From Seonamhaeicola sp. ML3 (GTDB lineage: Bacteria > Bacteroidota > Bacteroidia > Flavobacteriales > Flavobacteriaceae), in the NCBI RefSeq assembly GCF_023273855.1, contig NZ_CP096884.1:2728001-2792000 (forward strand): 64,000 bases of DNA. The letters run 5' to 3'. Numbering within the stretch: position 1 is the stretch's first letter; each line of letters opens with the position of its first letter. The notes below the pieces were generated by a model, which was not told the DNA's origin, made no database searches, and saw only the letters and a list, made by a program, of their open reading frames with translations. Positions 25,565-35,852 of the stretch are shown one piece after another. The translations under genes and the position numbers were made by a program.

Positions 25565-27553
25565 ATGAAATTTAGACTATTCATTGTATTAATTCTTACG
25601 GTCAACTTTTGTTTTCCGCAACAAACGGAGTATGTGGATTTTAAGACAGCTAAGGTCAGTAAATTAATGGTTGATACTGCTTGTAAAGGGATTGGTGGTA
25701 ATATGGTTTATGAGTTCGAAATTTTAAAAGATATTGATTCTATTTACTTAGATGCCAAAGGGTTTAGACATATTGAAGGCTTGCTTAATGAAAGAATTTA
25801 TCATGATTACGATGGTAAACACTTTATTGTTAAACATAAATTCATAAAAGGAGAAAAGCATAAACTGCATATTGGTTGGTATACTCAACCAAAAAAAGCA
25901 CTCTATTTCATTGAAAAGGATGAAGGTAACCAAGTCTGGACCCAAGGACAAGGGAAATATACCAGTAACTGGCTACCGAGTATCGATGATATGAACGATA
26001 AAATAGAATTCGATTTATCAATAACTTCGAAAAGAAACTATGAAGTAATCGCCAATGGCCACTTAACAAATAAGCAAATCAACGATTCCACAATCACTTG
26101 GCATTACGATATGCAAAAACCTATGTCCAGCTATTTGGTAGCCATGGCTATTGGGAATTATGATAAAAAGGTTGAATATTCTAAATCTGGAATTCCTCTT
26201 GAGATGTACTATTATCCCGAAGATTCCTTGAAATTTGAGCCTACTTACCGTTACACCAAACTAATATTCGATTTTTTAGAAGAAGAAATAGGAGTACCTT
26301 ACCCATGGCAAAACTATAAAATGCTTCCTGTTAAGGACTTTTTGTATGCCGGTATGGAAAATACCAGTCTTAATATCTATTCCGATGCTTTTGTAGTAGA
26401 TTCTACAGCTTTTGTAGATAGAAATTTTGTAAACATAAATGCCCACGAGCTAGCACACCAGTGGTTTGGGGATTTGGTAACCGAAGTTTCGGGGACTCAC
26501 CATTGGCTCCAAGAGGGTTTCGCTACGTATTACGCTTTATTGGCCGAAAAAGAGGTCTTTGGAGAAGATTATTACTATTGGCAGCTGTATGAATACGCCC
26601 AAGAGCTTTTGGAACAGGACAAAGCGGGAAATAGCACCTCTTTGTTAAATCCTAAATCAAGTAGTACCACTTTTTATAAAAAAGGGGCTTGGGTATTGCA
26701 TATGCTAAGAGAACAGGTCGGGGAGGAGCCCTTTAGGGAAGCCGTCAAAAATTATTTGTTGAAACATCAATTTAAAAATGTAGAGACCGATGACTTTATA
26801 AGTGAAGTGGAGAAGTCTAGTGGAGTAGATTTGAGTGAGTTTGTAGAAAAATGGCTTAAGTCTCCTAGTTTGGTTTATGATGACATGATAAGAGCGATTA
26901 TTTCAAACAGAAAAATAGAGTTTTTAAATTCACTTGATGAGCTTAAAATAGAGATTGAAACAAGTGATATTGTATCGAATTCAGATGAATTAAAGCAAGT
27001 TCTACCTATTTTAAGAGCTCTAAGTATTCATTCTAGTTCGATAGATTATAAAAATGGCGAATTGTTGGAATTTCACAAAATAGCTTTTGCTTCAAAAGAT
27101 ATCAAAGTGCGACAAGCCATTGCTAAAAATATGCCTGATATTCCTCTGGAATTAAAAGCCGACTACGAATCCCTCTTAGATGATAAGTCCTATATAACTA
27201 TTGAAACAGCTTTGGTTAATTTATGGATTAATTTTCCTGAGAATCAATCTAAGTATCTCGATAAAACAAAGAACATCACAGGTCTAAATAATAAAAACAT
27301 CAGAATACCATGGTTGGCGTTGGCATTGTTAACTAAAGACTACGAACTGGAAAACAAGAAACAGTATTATAATGAACTGATGGATTATACAAGCCCAAGA
27401 TACGCCTCGGATATTCGTGAGAATGCATTCTTTTATTTGCATCAAATCAAGGCTTGTAACGATGTTTGTAAAGAAAATTTAAAACAAGCTACAACACATC
27501 ATAACTGGCGCTTTAAAAAGTTTGCCAAAGGGCTGCTCAAAAGCATGAAGTAA
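25565..27553 (+). CDS. M1-family metalloaminopeptidase
   Basis: Zinc aminopeptidase that removes N-terminal residues from peptides, exported by a signal peptide (MKFRLFIVLILTVNFCFPQ). 662 residues from ATG 25565; an upstream start would precede the signal sequence and is unlikely. The exopeptidase motif appears as YAGMENTS (GAMEN-like), then NAHELAHQWFGD with the zinc ligands His294 and His298 and catalytic Glu295, and WLQEGFATYYA with the third ligand Glu317. The C-terminal ~200 residues are helical and HEAT-like, as in other M1 enzymes. It diverges from recG with 70 bp between the starts. Confidence 0.9.
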   Translation: MKFRLFIVLILTVNFCFPQQTEYVDFKTAKVSKLMVDTACKGIGGNMVYEFEILKDIDSIYLDAKGFRHIEGLLNERIYHDYDGKHFIVKHKFIKGEKHKLHIGWYTQPKKALYFIEKDEGNQVWTQGQGKYTSNWLPSIDDMNDKIEFDLSITSKRNYEVIANGHLTNKQINDSTITWHYDMQKPMSSYLVAMAIGNYDKKVEYSKSGIPLEMYYYPEDSLKFEPTYRYTKLIFDFLEEEIGVPYPWQNYKMLPVKDFLYAGMENTSLNIYSDAFVVDSTAFVDRNFVNINAHELAHQWFGDLVTEVSGTHHWLQEGFATYYALLAEKEVFGEDYYYWQLYEYAQELLEQDKAGNSTSLLNPKSSSTTFYKKGAWVLHMLREQVGEEPFREAVKNYLLKHQFKNVETDDFISEVEKSSGVDLSEFVEKWLKSPSLVYDDMIRAIISNRKIEFLNSLDELKIEIETSDIVSNSDELKQVLPILRALSIHSSSIDYKNGELLEFHKIAFASKDIKVRQAIAKNMPDIPLELKADYESLLDDKSYITIETALVNLWINFPENQSKYLDKTKNITGLNNKNIRIPWLALALLTKDYELENKKQYYNELMDYTSPRYASDIRENAFFYLHQIKACNDVCKENLKQATTHHNWRFKKFAKGLLKSMK

Positions 27554-27569
27554 ATTTGATGATTTTTTT

Positions 27570-27669
27570 AGTGTTCAAGGAGATTGCCACAGTCGAGCCT
27601 CCTTCGCGATGACAAAACAGCTGCTTACTGCCCACTGAACACTGCCTACTGAATACTGCCTACTGAGCA
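27570..27669. repeat. Repeat-derived DNA with three 14-bp tandem units beside the sprF stop
   Basis: The first part (AGATTGCCACAGTCGAGCC, then CTTCGCGATGAC) resembles one arm of the same intergenic palindrome family as 20448-20540. It is followed by a short tandem array of a 14-bp unit: ACTGCCCACTGAAC (27627-27640), ACTGCCTACTGAAT (27641-27654) and ACTGCCTACTGAGC (27655-27668), preceded by a degenerate partial unit. The array directly abuts the stop codon of sprF at 27670. Confidence 0.65.
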
Positions 27670-28668
27670 CTACTTCCTACGCTCCAGTCTTGCCGGATTT
27701 CTACAAATTAAACAACCAGATAAATAAGTGATGGATATTTCGTAAACACCGTCGGTCCTGCCAATATTAGAGGTGTTAAAGTCATAAGAAAATCCAAAGC
27801 GTAACTGTTCAAGTTCTAATCCTGCAAAAGCGTTTATGGAAGTTAGCAAGTGACTGTTATTACTATTTTTGGCAGGATTGGTAACCGCTGTTGCACCGAG
27901 GAAAAGTTTTTCCAGCTTAATCATAGAGGTTATATCCAGCCTATTAAACTCTCCCTGTTGCATGTAATTGGCCGATATCATGATATCATTATAATCAAAA
28001 TAGGGGAATTTATAAGCCGCATGAATAGAATAAAAAATATCTAATGGTAAATTGTTGTTTTCAACAAAAGAAATATTTGGTCTGTTTAAGTGTTTAATAG
28101 AAGCTCCCAACCATAAATCTGTATTCCTGCTTGTATTTTTTTTGTCGAAAACAAAACCAACAGCAAAATCGAAAAAAGAAACGTTTCTGTTGGCGTTCAT
28201 AGCAAAAACATCAGATGAGCTGGGGTTTATACTTTCAGATGCAATGTTTATTTGGTCCGATAGTACTAGATTACTAAAATTAAAAGATTTGGTGCCAAAA
28301 CCAACTTCAATAGCTGGTCTAAAATACCATTCATTAGCTAGCCTCACATGGTAAGCGTAATTCACATTACCTTGTAGGTGGTTGTATTTTGTACTGTTTT
28401 CGTGTTGGTTCAATATGCTTATACCCAATCCGCCAATACGTTCCACCCAAGTATTAAAAAACACGTAATCTGTATCCACGCGCAACCCTAAATTGGGCCA
28501 TTGGGTTCTGTGGATTAAACCAAAGTAAGAGGCATTTTCAAAACCTGAAAACCCAGGATTCAAGGTTTCAGGAACTTGGTAATACTGACTAAATATTGGA
28601 TCTTGAGCTTTGGCTTGAATAAAAAATAGACTGACAAATATTGCTGAAAAATATAATTTCACCTTCAT
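27670..28668 (-). CDS. Type IX secretion membrane protein, PorP/SprF family
   Basis: Outer-membrane protein of the T9SS group that accompanies large type-B adhesins; SprF is needed for secretion or anchoring of SprB in gliding flavobacteria. 332 residues: signal peptide (MKVKLYFSAIFVSLFFIQAKAQ), then the hallmark DPIFSQYYQVPETLNPGFSG and a barrel with strands such as NYAYHVRLANEWYFRPAIEVGFG, broken here as NYAYHVRLANEW and PAIEVGFG. Near the C-terminus lies RFGFSYDFNTSNIG. It begins 4 bp after the stop of the giant adhesin gene, so the pair is an operon, as in sprB-sprF-like loci. A CxxC-type pair (CLIC) sits near the end. Confidence 0.9.
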   Translation of the reverse strand: MKVKLYFSAIFVSLFFIQAKAQDPIFSQYYQVPETLNPGFSGFENASYFGLIHRTQWPNLGLRVDTDYVFFNTWVERIGGLGISILNQHENSTKYNHLQGNVNYAYHVRLANEWYFRPAIEVGFGTKSFNFSNLVLSDQINIASESINPSSSDVFAMNANRNVSFFDFAVGFVFDKKNTSRNTDLWLGASIKHLNRPNISFVENNNLPLDIFYSIHAAYKFPYFDYNDIMISANYMQQGEFNRLDITSMIKLEKLFLGATAVTNPAKNSNNSHLLTSINAFAGLELEQLRFGFSYDFNTSNIGRTDGVYEISITYLSGCLICRNPARLERRK

Positions 28669-28672
28669 TATT

Positions 28673-31600
28673 TTATTTAATTAGAACAAAAGCTCCTTTA
28701 GACGTTATTGTTTTTCCGTATAGCGTTACCCCAGAGAATGTAAAGTAATAGTTTCCGTTTTCGGCATCAGAGTCGTTTATTGTACCGTCCCAACCTGTAA
28801 GGCTTTCTCCTTCTTCAGAAAATACCATGCTGCCCCAAGTGTCGTATATTGCAAATTTCATTTGGCTCAATCCGATTTGAGATGGCAAGAAAAAATCATT
28901 TATAATGTCACTATTGGGTGTAAAGGCGTTTGGCGTTATTAAACTATATCCTTTTTGCACTATAAGTGTTACTGTTTGTGTGTAAACACAGTTAAAAGGA
29001 TAAACTACGGTTTGGGTAACTTCATAGCTTCCTGTAGTTTTATAGATGTGGGAGGGGTTTTCTTCGTTAGAAATAGCGCCATCTCCAAAGTCCCAAGAAA
29101 CGCCTATGTAATCTCCAGTAGCAGTATTTGTGAACTGGATAGCGTCTTCTATGGAATAAAACCCGTAACCCGAAAATGCATTGGAAGTGATATCGAAACC
29201 AGGGTCTCCTAACTCAGGAATTTCAACATTATAGGAGAAAGAATTGGTGCAGCCTAGACTGTCCGTTACCTCTACAATGACCAATCCGTTAACATTAGTT
29301 TCCATTATTTCTCCATTAACACCACTTACTGTTCCGCTAGACCAACTTATTTGATAGGGTGGGACGCCTCCGCTAGGTCTTGCAATAAAGGACTGTTCAA
29401 TGGTTTTAGATACACAGTCATGGTCTGTAATGACTTCTACATCTGAGGCTAAAGGTTCAAAGCGATTGATGGTGAAACTTTCGGAGATTTCACAATCGTT
29501 GGCATCTATAACGGTTACTGTGTAATCTCCGGGAGGTATATTGTTTAAGTCCTCTGTCGTGGTTCCGTTAGACCAAGAATAGGTAAGTGGTAATGTGCCG
29601 CCCGTTACAATAAGGTTGATGCTTCCAGTATTCGCATCGTCACAATCGAGCGCATCGATAGTCGTTCCAGATAGTTCTAATGGTGCGGGTTCGGTAATTA
29701 CAAAAGTTTCTGTAATCACACAGGGTTTCCCGTCTGTTATGGTCACTGTATAAGTTCCCGGGCCTATATTATTACGTTCTACTCCTGCGGTTGGGTCGTC
29801 TGCCCAATTTAAATAAATAGGGGCAATTCCGCCTTCTAAATTAAGCACTATTCTTGCATCGCTTTCGCCAAAGCATGAGACATTGGTCACTTCTGGAGAA
29901 ATTCTAAAAATTGGGGGTGAGGCAATTTCTACGGTAGCTTGTTTTTCACAATTAGTAGCATCTACAACAGTAATGACATAAGTTCCAGGAGATAGGTTGG
30001 TTTGTGATAGACCAGAGCCCAAATTGCTCCAAGAAACGGTATAAGGAGCATTTCCACCGCTAATATTGTTTATTGTTATGGAAGCATCGTTATCGCCGTA
30101 ACATTCTATTTCTGTAGCCGTATAATCTATAATAATTTCATCAGATTGATCAACAATAACGTCTAATGTATCGGTACATCCAGATCTGTCGGTTACTGTT
30201 AGATTATACGTTCCAGCGAATAACCCTAAAAGATTTTGATTGGTGCTTGTAAATCCATTTGGTCCCGACCAATTATAAGTATAGTCAAACACTCCAGGGG
30301 CGGTTTCAAAAGGTCTTCCGCCGGTAATATTAATGTTTATTTCTCCTGTTGCTTCCCCAAAACAAATTACATCGACTTTAGAATCTAAGCTAGCAAGTAG
30401 TTCCGGAGGTTCAACTACAGAAAAGCTTTGCGTTATGGGGGTACAGTTATTCGCATCGGTAACCGTAACTTCATAATCGCCAGGAGACAGATTAGAGAGG
30501 TCTTGTGTTGTATCGTAAGGCGACCCATTTCTTGTCCAACTGTAGGAGTAAGGCTGTGTGCCACCAGATATTTCAATATTGATTTCACCATCGTTAGCAC
30601 CAAAACAGGTAATGGTCTCTGGGTCGAAATTTATGGCGTTAAAAATCAATTCATCGGGTTCTGTAATTGTGAAAGTATCACTGTAAGGGCATCCGCCATC
30701 ATCTAGAATAGAGACGGTATAATCTCCTGGTGCCAAGTTCGAAATATCTTCGTCTGTGCTTGTAAAACCGTTTGGTCCAGTCCAATTGATTTGGTAAGGG
30801 TTTCCTGTTGAAAACGGAACGCCACCAGTAATGGTAATGTCTAAAGATCCTCCATTATCTAAATAACATAGGCTATTAGATTGAACAGTAGTAATACTGA
30901 TGGATGGATTTACGGTAACAACGACTTCAAAAGTATTACCAACACAAATACCTAAAGTAGGTGTCACCGTATAGGTTACCGTTGCCGGTTGTGTAGAGGA
31001 GTTAGTTAATACTTGCGATATTGAATTTTGGGGTGTGGTTTCTTGAGAGGCTCCCGTAATAGTGCCCAACGGATTGATTGTTGGGTTAGACCAAGTATAT
31101 GTTGTTCCTGTTGGTGCAAGGTCTCCACCAGTATTATCCGGTGTTATGTTAAAAGCATTGCCACTGCAAATGATTGCGGTTTTATTGCTGATATTAGGAG
31201 TCTCGTTAACGGTGTTTTCGGCTATTTGAGAGGTGATTTCGGTACAGCCTCCCGATGAAAATGTAATGACAACATAATAGTACATAGTGCCGACAGTTCC
31301 AGATGGTGGTGAATAGTTAGTTCCTGTTTCTCCGGCAATAGCAGTTCCTGTGGTGCTATTGTTAACGGTATTGCTGTACCACTGATAAGTTGGTGTACCT
31401 ACGCCATTCGCATACGCCACCGAAAGGGTATTGAATGTATTTCCAAAACATATGGTCTCAGATGTAGGCTGGTTTGTTATTGTAGGCGCTTGATTAACAA
31501 TAACTTCAGAGGTTGCGCTAACAACACTACAACCAGGATTGGGTTGTGTAATTTCAACATAATAATATTGTGTGCCAACGGTAGCTGTAGGAGGGGTGTA

Positions 31601-34600
31601 AGTGGCATTGGTTGCCCCAGGAATTAGTGCGCCTCCTGTATTCGCATTAGTAGAATTGCTAAACCATTGGTAATTATAAACCGTTCCTAAACCACCATTA
31701 ACTGTGACTTCTAGATTTTGAGGTGTTACACCTTGGCAAAGAGTTTGAGAAGTTATGGGCTGATTTGTAATAATAGGGTCATCAGCCACCACAACCTCGG
31801 CCACCTCACTTACAACGGGACTACAGCCACTACCACTCACAGAAATTTCGAGGTAATAATAGTAGTTTCCTGAAATTGTAAAAGCGGGAGGATTATAGCT
31901 TATAGAAGTTGCTCCAGGGATGATTGTGCCTCCGGTATTTGCATTAACTGTGTTGGAATACCATTGGTAACTAATGGTGCCAGTTCCTCCGGAATGCGTT
32001 ACTTCTAAATCGTTGTTGATGGAACCGCCAATACAAATGCTTTGACTAGTTGTAGGATTAGTATCTATTTGAATATTGTCAACAACTTCAACTCTTGCAA
32101 TATTTGATGTAATTTCATCACAACCAGCTCCAGATGTAAAAGAGGCAATAACGTAATAATAATTAATGCCTACTGGAGTATTCGCTGGAGTATAAGACGT
32201 ATTAGTTTCCCCGGCTATCGCAGTCCCTGTTGTATTATCGTTAACGGTATTAGAATACCATTGGTATGTTGGTATTCCTGGTCCGTTAACCGTTGCGCTA
32301 AGTGGTGATATGGGACCATTGATACATATAGTTTCATCTTGTGGTTGGGAGGTAAACTCAGGGGCAGGGTCAATAGTGATAGTTAATAGTACTGGTGCGC
32401 CATCACAACTTCCGTTAGAAGGTGTTATCGTATAAACTACATCTTCTGAAGTGGTGTTGGAATTAAATATGGTTTGTACGGGAATAGTTCCTGAGTTTCC
32501 ATTAGGTATAAAACCACTAACACCAGCAGGTGCTGTTGCTGTCCAATTGTAAGTAGTACCACTAATACTGGAGGTTAGAACAACTTCGGTGGTTTCTGTC
32601 CCTGAACATATCGTTTGGTTTAAGTCTGTATTGGTTATCGATGGAATTTCATTGATTACAAAATCTTCTGTGTCTGTAATTGTGCCGCAACTTGAGGTTA
32701 CGCTAAATGTAATTTGATAATTTCCAGGCGTATTATAAGTAATGGTTCCCGGGTCTAGCACATTGGAAGTTGCGGGAGTTCCACCTGGGAAACTCCAGTT
32801 ATAAGTTATGGTCTCTGAAGCTGGAGCACAGGTATCCACATTCGCTACTGGGTTTATTGATGCAGTTCCGCAAAAATCAGAAATGGTATTTATAGAAGCT
32901 ATTGGAGGTTGTTTTACTTCTACGGTTTGAGATGTTGTATTGCTGCCGCAGGTGTTTGTTGCCGTTAATTGAAGCGTGTAAGTACCTGCGCTTATAAATT
33001 CAAAGGACGGAGACGCTGAGTTTTCGTCGGTCCCGTTTGTGAAATCCCAATTCGGGACTCCAGCTCCGCAAAATCCAGCAGAATAAAACACCTCCCACAA
33101 ATAAGTTTCACCTCCACAGCTATCTGTTAAATCGGTTGTATTGGTAGCTTGAACATTTAGAGTAGAACAGCCGTTATTACTGTCAAGTGTAAAATCGGGT
33201 ATCAATTCGGGTTCAATACAAATCGTTTTTGTCAGAGTTTCGGTTACACCACAGGAGTTTTCAGCATATAAGGAGACATTAAACGTTCCTGTGCTTGTGT
33301 ATGTATGGGTTGGATTTCTATCGGTGGAAGTAGTGCCATCACCAAAATCCCAATAATACCCATCGTTAACGCTACAATTATTTGAGTAGCCATCCAATGA
33401 AGTGTTTTCAAAAAGAATGGGCGTGTTAACACAGCTATTTGGCGGGTCTTCAAAATCTACTTCAGGTTTTCTCAAGATTATAATTGGACCAGCTGTTAAG
33501 TTCGTTTGTCCGCACGAGGTCGTAATGAATAAAAATACGGTGTAAAAGTCAGGGCAACTGGTTTCGGTATAGGTATGAGGGATAGGAAAATCTTGTGAAT
33601 TCAATGGGTCTGAAGCATTGAAATAAGGTGATGCTTCGAGTTGTGATTGGGTATAGTTTTCTGTTGTTCCATCGCCATAATCAACAAAATAATTCGTGTC
33701 TGGTGGGTTCGATGCCCAAGAGCCAATTGCAAATTCTATGGGGTTTACTGGTGTACATAAATTCACGGTATTACCCGGGTTTACAATCGCTCCTGTTGGA
33801 TTACTTGAGTTTTTGATTAAATAGGTTACTGTGTTATCACAGTTTGTGCCACGTCCGGTAATTTCCATATTAAAAGACCCAAGCTGCGTATAAGTATGGG
33901 TAGCAGGGAAGGTAACATTTGTCTCTATCGGGCTGCCATCACCCCAATCAACATCATAGGAGTTTACACAAGGAGAAACATTATCCAACCCAACATTAAT
34001 AGTGTAAGAGGGGTCTAATGTATTATTACCACAATTATTAAAGGGGTCAAAACGGCTATCTACGTCGTAAAACTCCAATAACGGTTTGTCTATAACTGTT
34101 ATAGGCTTTAAGGATGAGGTATTGCTACAACCATTCGCATCTGTAACCTCAAGAGTGGCATTGAAAATTCTGCTACCACAACCCAGATTAATAAATTCGT
34201 GTGTGGGATTTTGAAGTGTTGATGTACTACCATCGCTAAAAGTCCAATTGTATGAATACGGTGCAGTTCCTCCAGAAACAATTGATGTGAAATTTACAGG
34301 TGTGCCAGAACATGTATTATCATTATTAAACGTAAAATCTACGCTGGGCAAATCGTTAACGGTTATTGTAGCTGACCCACTGGCATTGTCTGTAGAACCA
34401 GAACCATCGGTGACCGATACCAGTTCGTATACAAAGGTTCCTGCTGTACTAGTATCGGCAAAAACATTGAGTGCGCTATTGGTTCCAGTTGTTGTAGCGG
34501 TTTGACTGGCGCCACCATTTATAGTATATGTAAAAGTGTATGGCGTGTTGCCTCCAGAACCTACAAAACTTACTGCTGGTCCCGGTGCATCTCCCAAACA

Positions 34601-34753
34601 GACCCCTGTTGTTCCTGATATACTAGCGCTTGGAGGCAGAAGTGTATTGTATAGTGGAGATATTATGTTGTTTATTTTAATACGATTGAAGGCAAATAAC
34701 GAGGCGATAATTAGAAAGGAAAAAATACCGACCAGAAAGAATCTTTTAGTCAT
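28673..34753 (-). CDS. Giant T9SS-secreted adhesin with PKD, Ig-like and SprB repeats
   Basis: About 2026 residues, the largest gene here; a cell-surface adhesin exported by the type IX system. Order (approximate): signal peptide (MTKRFFLVGIFSFLIIASLFAF); PKD domains between 40 and 700 (e.g. WTFSDGSTST, VDWGDGS, YWDFGDGTTSTDRNPTHTY); four ~97-residue Ig-like repeats between 800 and 1190, each with a YQWYSNTVN-like strand and a YYYV strand; about six SprB repeats between 1290 and 1780 (CFGxxDGxIxIxxxGGxxPYxYxW ... PGDYxVTVTDAxxC); one last PKD domain (SWDFGDG); and a type-B C-terminal domain (ITPNAFTPNSDIINDFF ... AFVLIK) that directs T9SS export. ATG 34753 is preferred over TTG 34765. Paired with sprF downstream. 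Confidence 0.92.
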   Translation of the reverse strand: MTKRFFLVGIFSFLIIASLFAFNRIKINNIISPLYNTLLPPSASISGTTGVCLGDAPGPAVSFVGSGGNTPYTFTYTINGGASQTATTTGTNSALNVFADTSTAGTFVYELVSVTDGSGSTDNASGSATITVNDLPSVDFTFNNDNTCSGTPVNFTSIVSGGTAPYSYNWTFSDGSTSTLQNPTHEFINLGCGSRIFNATLEVTDANGCSNTSSLKPITVIDKPLLEFYDVDSRFDPFNNCGNNTLDPSYTINVGLDNVSPCVNSYDVDWGDGSPIETNVTFPATHTYTQLGSFNMEITGRGTNCDNTVTYLIKNSSNPTGAIVNPGNTVNLCTPVNPIEFAIGSWASNPPDTNYFVDYGDGTTENYTQSQLEASPYFNASDPLNSQDFPIPHTYTETSCPDFYTVFLFITTSCGQTNLTAGPIIILRKPEVDFEDPPNSCVNTPILFENTSLDGYSNNCSVNDGYYWDFGDGTTSTDRNPTHTYTSTGTFNVSLYAENSCGVTETLTKTICIEPELIPDFTLDSNNGCSTLNVQATNTTDLTDSCGGETYLWEVFYSAGFCGAGVPNWDFTNGTDENSASPSFEFISAGTYTLQLTATNTCGSNTTSQTVEVKQPPIASINTISDFCGTASINPVANVDTCAPASETITYNWSFPGGTPATSNVLDPGTITYNTPGNYQITFSVTSSCGTITDTEDFVINEIPSITNTDLNQTICSGTETTEVVLTSSISGTTYNWTATAPAGVSGFIPNGNSGTIPVQTIFNSNTTSEDVVYTITPSNGSCDGAPVLLTITIDPAPEFTSQPQDETICINGPISPLSATVNGPGIPTYQWYSNTVNDNTTGTAIAGETNTSYTPANTPVGINYYYVIASFTSGAGCDEITSNIARVEVVDNIQIDTNPTTSQSICIGGSINNDLEVTHSGGTGTISYQWYSNTVNANTGGTIIPGATSISYNPPAFTISGNYYYYLEISVSGSGCSPVVSEVAEVVVADDPIITNQPITSQTLCQGVTPQNLEVTVNGGLGTVYNYQWFSNSTNANTGGALIPGATNATYTPPTATVGTQYYYVEITQPNPGCSVVSATSEVIVNQAPTITNQPTSETICFGNTFNTLSVAYANGVGTPTYQWYSNTVNNSTTGTAIAGETGTNYSPPSGTVGTMYYYVVITFSSGGCTEITSQIAENTVNETPNISNKTAIICSGNAFNITPDNTGGDLAPTGTTYTWSNPTINPLGTITGASQETTPQNSISQVLTNSSTQPATVTYTVTPTLGICVGNTFEVVVTVNPSISITTVQSNSLCYLDNGGSLDITITGGVPFSTGNPYQINWTGPNGFTSTDEDISNLAPGDYTVSILDDGGCPYSDTFTITEPDELIFNAINFDPETITCFGANDGEINIEISGGTQPYSYSWTRNGSPYDTTQDLSNLSPGDYEVTVTDANNCTPITQSFSVVEPPELLASLDSKVDVICFGEATGEININITGGRPFETAPGVFDYTYNWSGPNGFTSTNQNLLGLFAGTYNLTVTDRSGCTDTLDVIVDQSDEIIIDYTATEIECYGDNDASITINNISGGNAPYTVSWSNLGSGLSQTNLSPGTYVITVVDATNCEKQATVEIASPPIFRISPEVTNVSCFGESDARIVLNLEGGIAPIYLNWADDPTAGVERNNIGPGTYTVTITDGKPCVITETFVITEPAPLELSGTTIDALDCDDANTGSINLIVTGGTLPLTYSWSNGTTTEDLNNIPPGDYTVTVIDANDCEISESFTINRFEPLASDVEVITDHDCVSKTIEQSFIARPSGGVPPYQISWSSGTVSGVNGEIMETNVNGLVIVEVTDSLGCTNSFSYNVEIPELGDPGFDITSNAFSGYGFYSIEDAIQFTNTATGDYIGVSWDFGDGAISNEENPSHIYKTTGSYEVTQTVVYPFNCVYTQTVTLIVQKGYSLITPNAFTPNSDIINDFFLPSQIGLSQMKFAIYDTWGSMVFSEEGESLTGWDGTINDSDAENGNYYFTFSGVTLYGKTITSKGAFVLIK

Positions 34754-34782
34754 AAATAATGGCAAGGGTTGATGGGAACACT

Positions 34783-34813
34783 AAAATATACATTCTTTTT
34801 GTACATCTTACAA
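34783..34813 (-). promoter_or_regulatory. Candidate promoter of the adhesin-sprF operon
   Basis: The minus strand reads TTG (34813-34811), 20 nt, then TATATTTT (34790-34783). This is 7 of 8 matches to TAnnTTTG with the normal Bacteroidota -33/-7 spacing. It lies 29 nt upstream of the ATG at 34753. Confidence 0.45.
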
Positions 34814-34937
34814 TAATCATTTAAAAAAAAGTAGTTTTTTTCTGTATAGCAACTAAACTTAAGTTTTCAGAATATTATCACATTTACACAAGGTAAGGAA
34901 GGTGATATTATTTATATTTATACATCAAAACAATTAA

Positions 34938-35852
34938 ATGAGAGCATTGGTAATTTCTGGAGGTGGAAGTAAAGGCGCATACGCTGGTGGAGTAGCACAA
35001 TACCTTATTGAAGAAGATGGTAGGGATTACGATATGTTTCTTGGAACTTCTACGGGGAGTTTATTGGTACCCCATTTAGCAGCAGGAAGAATTGACAAAC
35101 TTCATGAGGTATATACCAATGTAAGTCAAAGCGATATTTTTAGTGTCAATCCTTTTGTGATTCGAAAAAAAGGGAAACGCGAATTCGTTTCAATTGATTT
35201 CATTAATACACTTTGGCAATTCATTAGAATGAAAAGAACTTTTGGGGAAAGTAAAAATCTAAAAAAACTCATTAAAAGACGCTTCACAGAAGAAGAATAC
35301 CAATTGATTAAACAAACTAAGGACGATGTTGTGGTTACGGTTTCCAATCTTTCTAAAAACAGTGTAGAGTATAAGTCTATAAAGACTTGTACTTACGAAG
35401 AGTTTTGCGACTGGATTTGGATTTCTTGTAACTATATTCCTTTTATGTCTTTGGTAAAACGTAATGGACATGAATATGGCGATGGAGGTTTAGGGTGTAT
35501 TGTACCTATCCGAGAGGCTATATTACGTGGTGCAACCGAAGTAGATGCTATTGTACTTAAATCTGAATCTATGGATCATACCAAAGTCTTAGGGAAGAAT
35601 CCATTCTCTTTAATGGTGAGCCTATTTGGGCATTTGTTAGATCGTATGGAACGTAATGATGTTACTATCGGGAAACTTGCCGCTAAAACAAACAATGTAA
35701 ATCTCAATCTATATTACATGCCTTCAAAGCTAACCGAAAACTCGTTGATTTTCGATAAAAAACTAATGACTTCTTGGTGGAAACAGGGTTTTGAATATGC
35801 TCGAAAAAAATGTGAGGAAGCAAGTTCTAACGAGCTTAGGGAAGACAATTAA
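34938..35852 (+). CDS. Patatin-like phospholipase
   Basis: Serine acyl hydrolase of 304 residues, no signal peptide, so probably cytoplasmic or peripheral. The patatin motifs are complete: oxyanion loop GGGSKGAYAGG (8-18), nucleophile elbow GTSTGS with Ser38, and the catalytic Asp182 in YGDGGLG. It hydrolyses lipid acyl esters in known relatives; the natural substrate is unknown. Its stop touches the stop of the convergent gene at 35853. It diverges from the adhesin gene with about 185 bp between the starts. Confidence 0.9.
   Translation: MRALVISGGGSKGAYAGGVAQYLIEEDGRDYDMFLGTSTGSLLVPHLAAGRIDKLHEVYTNVSQSDIFSVNPFVIRKKGKREFVSIDFINTLWQFIRMKRTFGESKNLKKLIKRRFTEEEYQLIKQTKDDVVVTVSNLSKNSVEYKSIKTCTYEEFCDWIWISCNYIPFMSLVKRNGHEYGDGGLGCIVPIREAILRGATEVDAIVLKSESMDHTKVLGKNPFSLMVSLFGHLLDRMERNDVTIGKLAAKTNNVNLNLYYMPSKLTENSLIFDKKLMTSWWKQGFEYARKKCEEASSNELREDN

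Noticed and set aside
27627-27668. CRISPR-like array
   Set aside because: Units are 14 bp, contiguous and without spacers.
28673-34753. Genes on the plus strand inside the adhesin gene (for example 30428-30706, 34248-34505)
   Set aside because: They are open only as reverse reading of the repetitive, Thr/Ser-rich adhesin codons and show no domain or start context.
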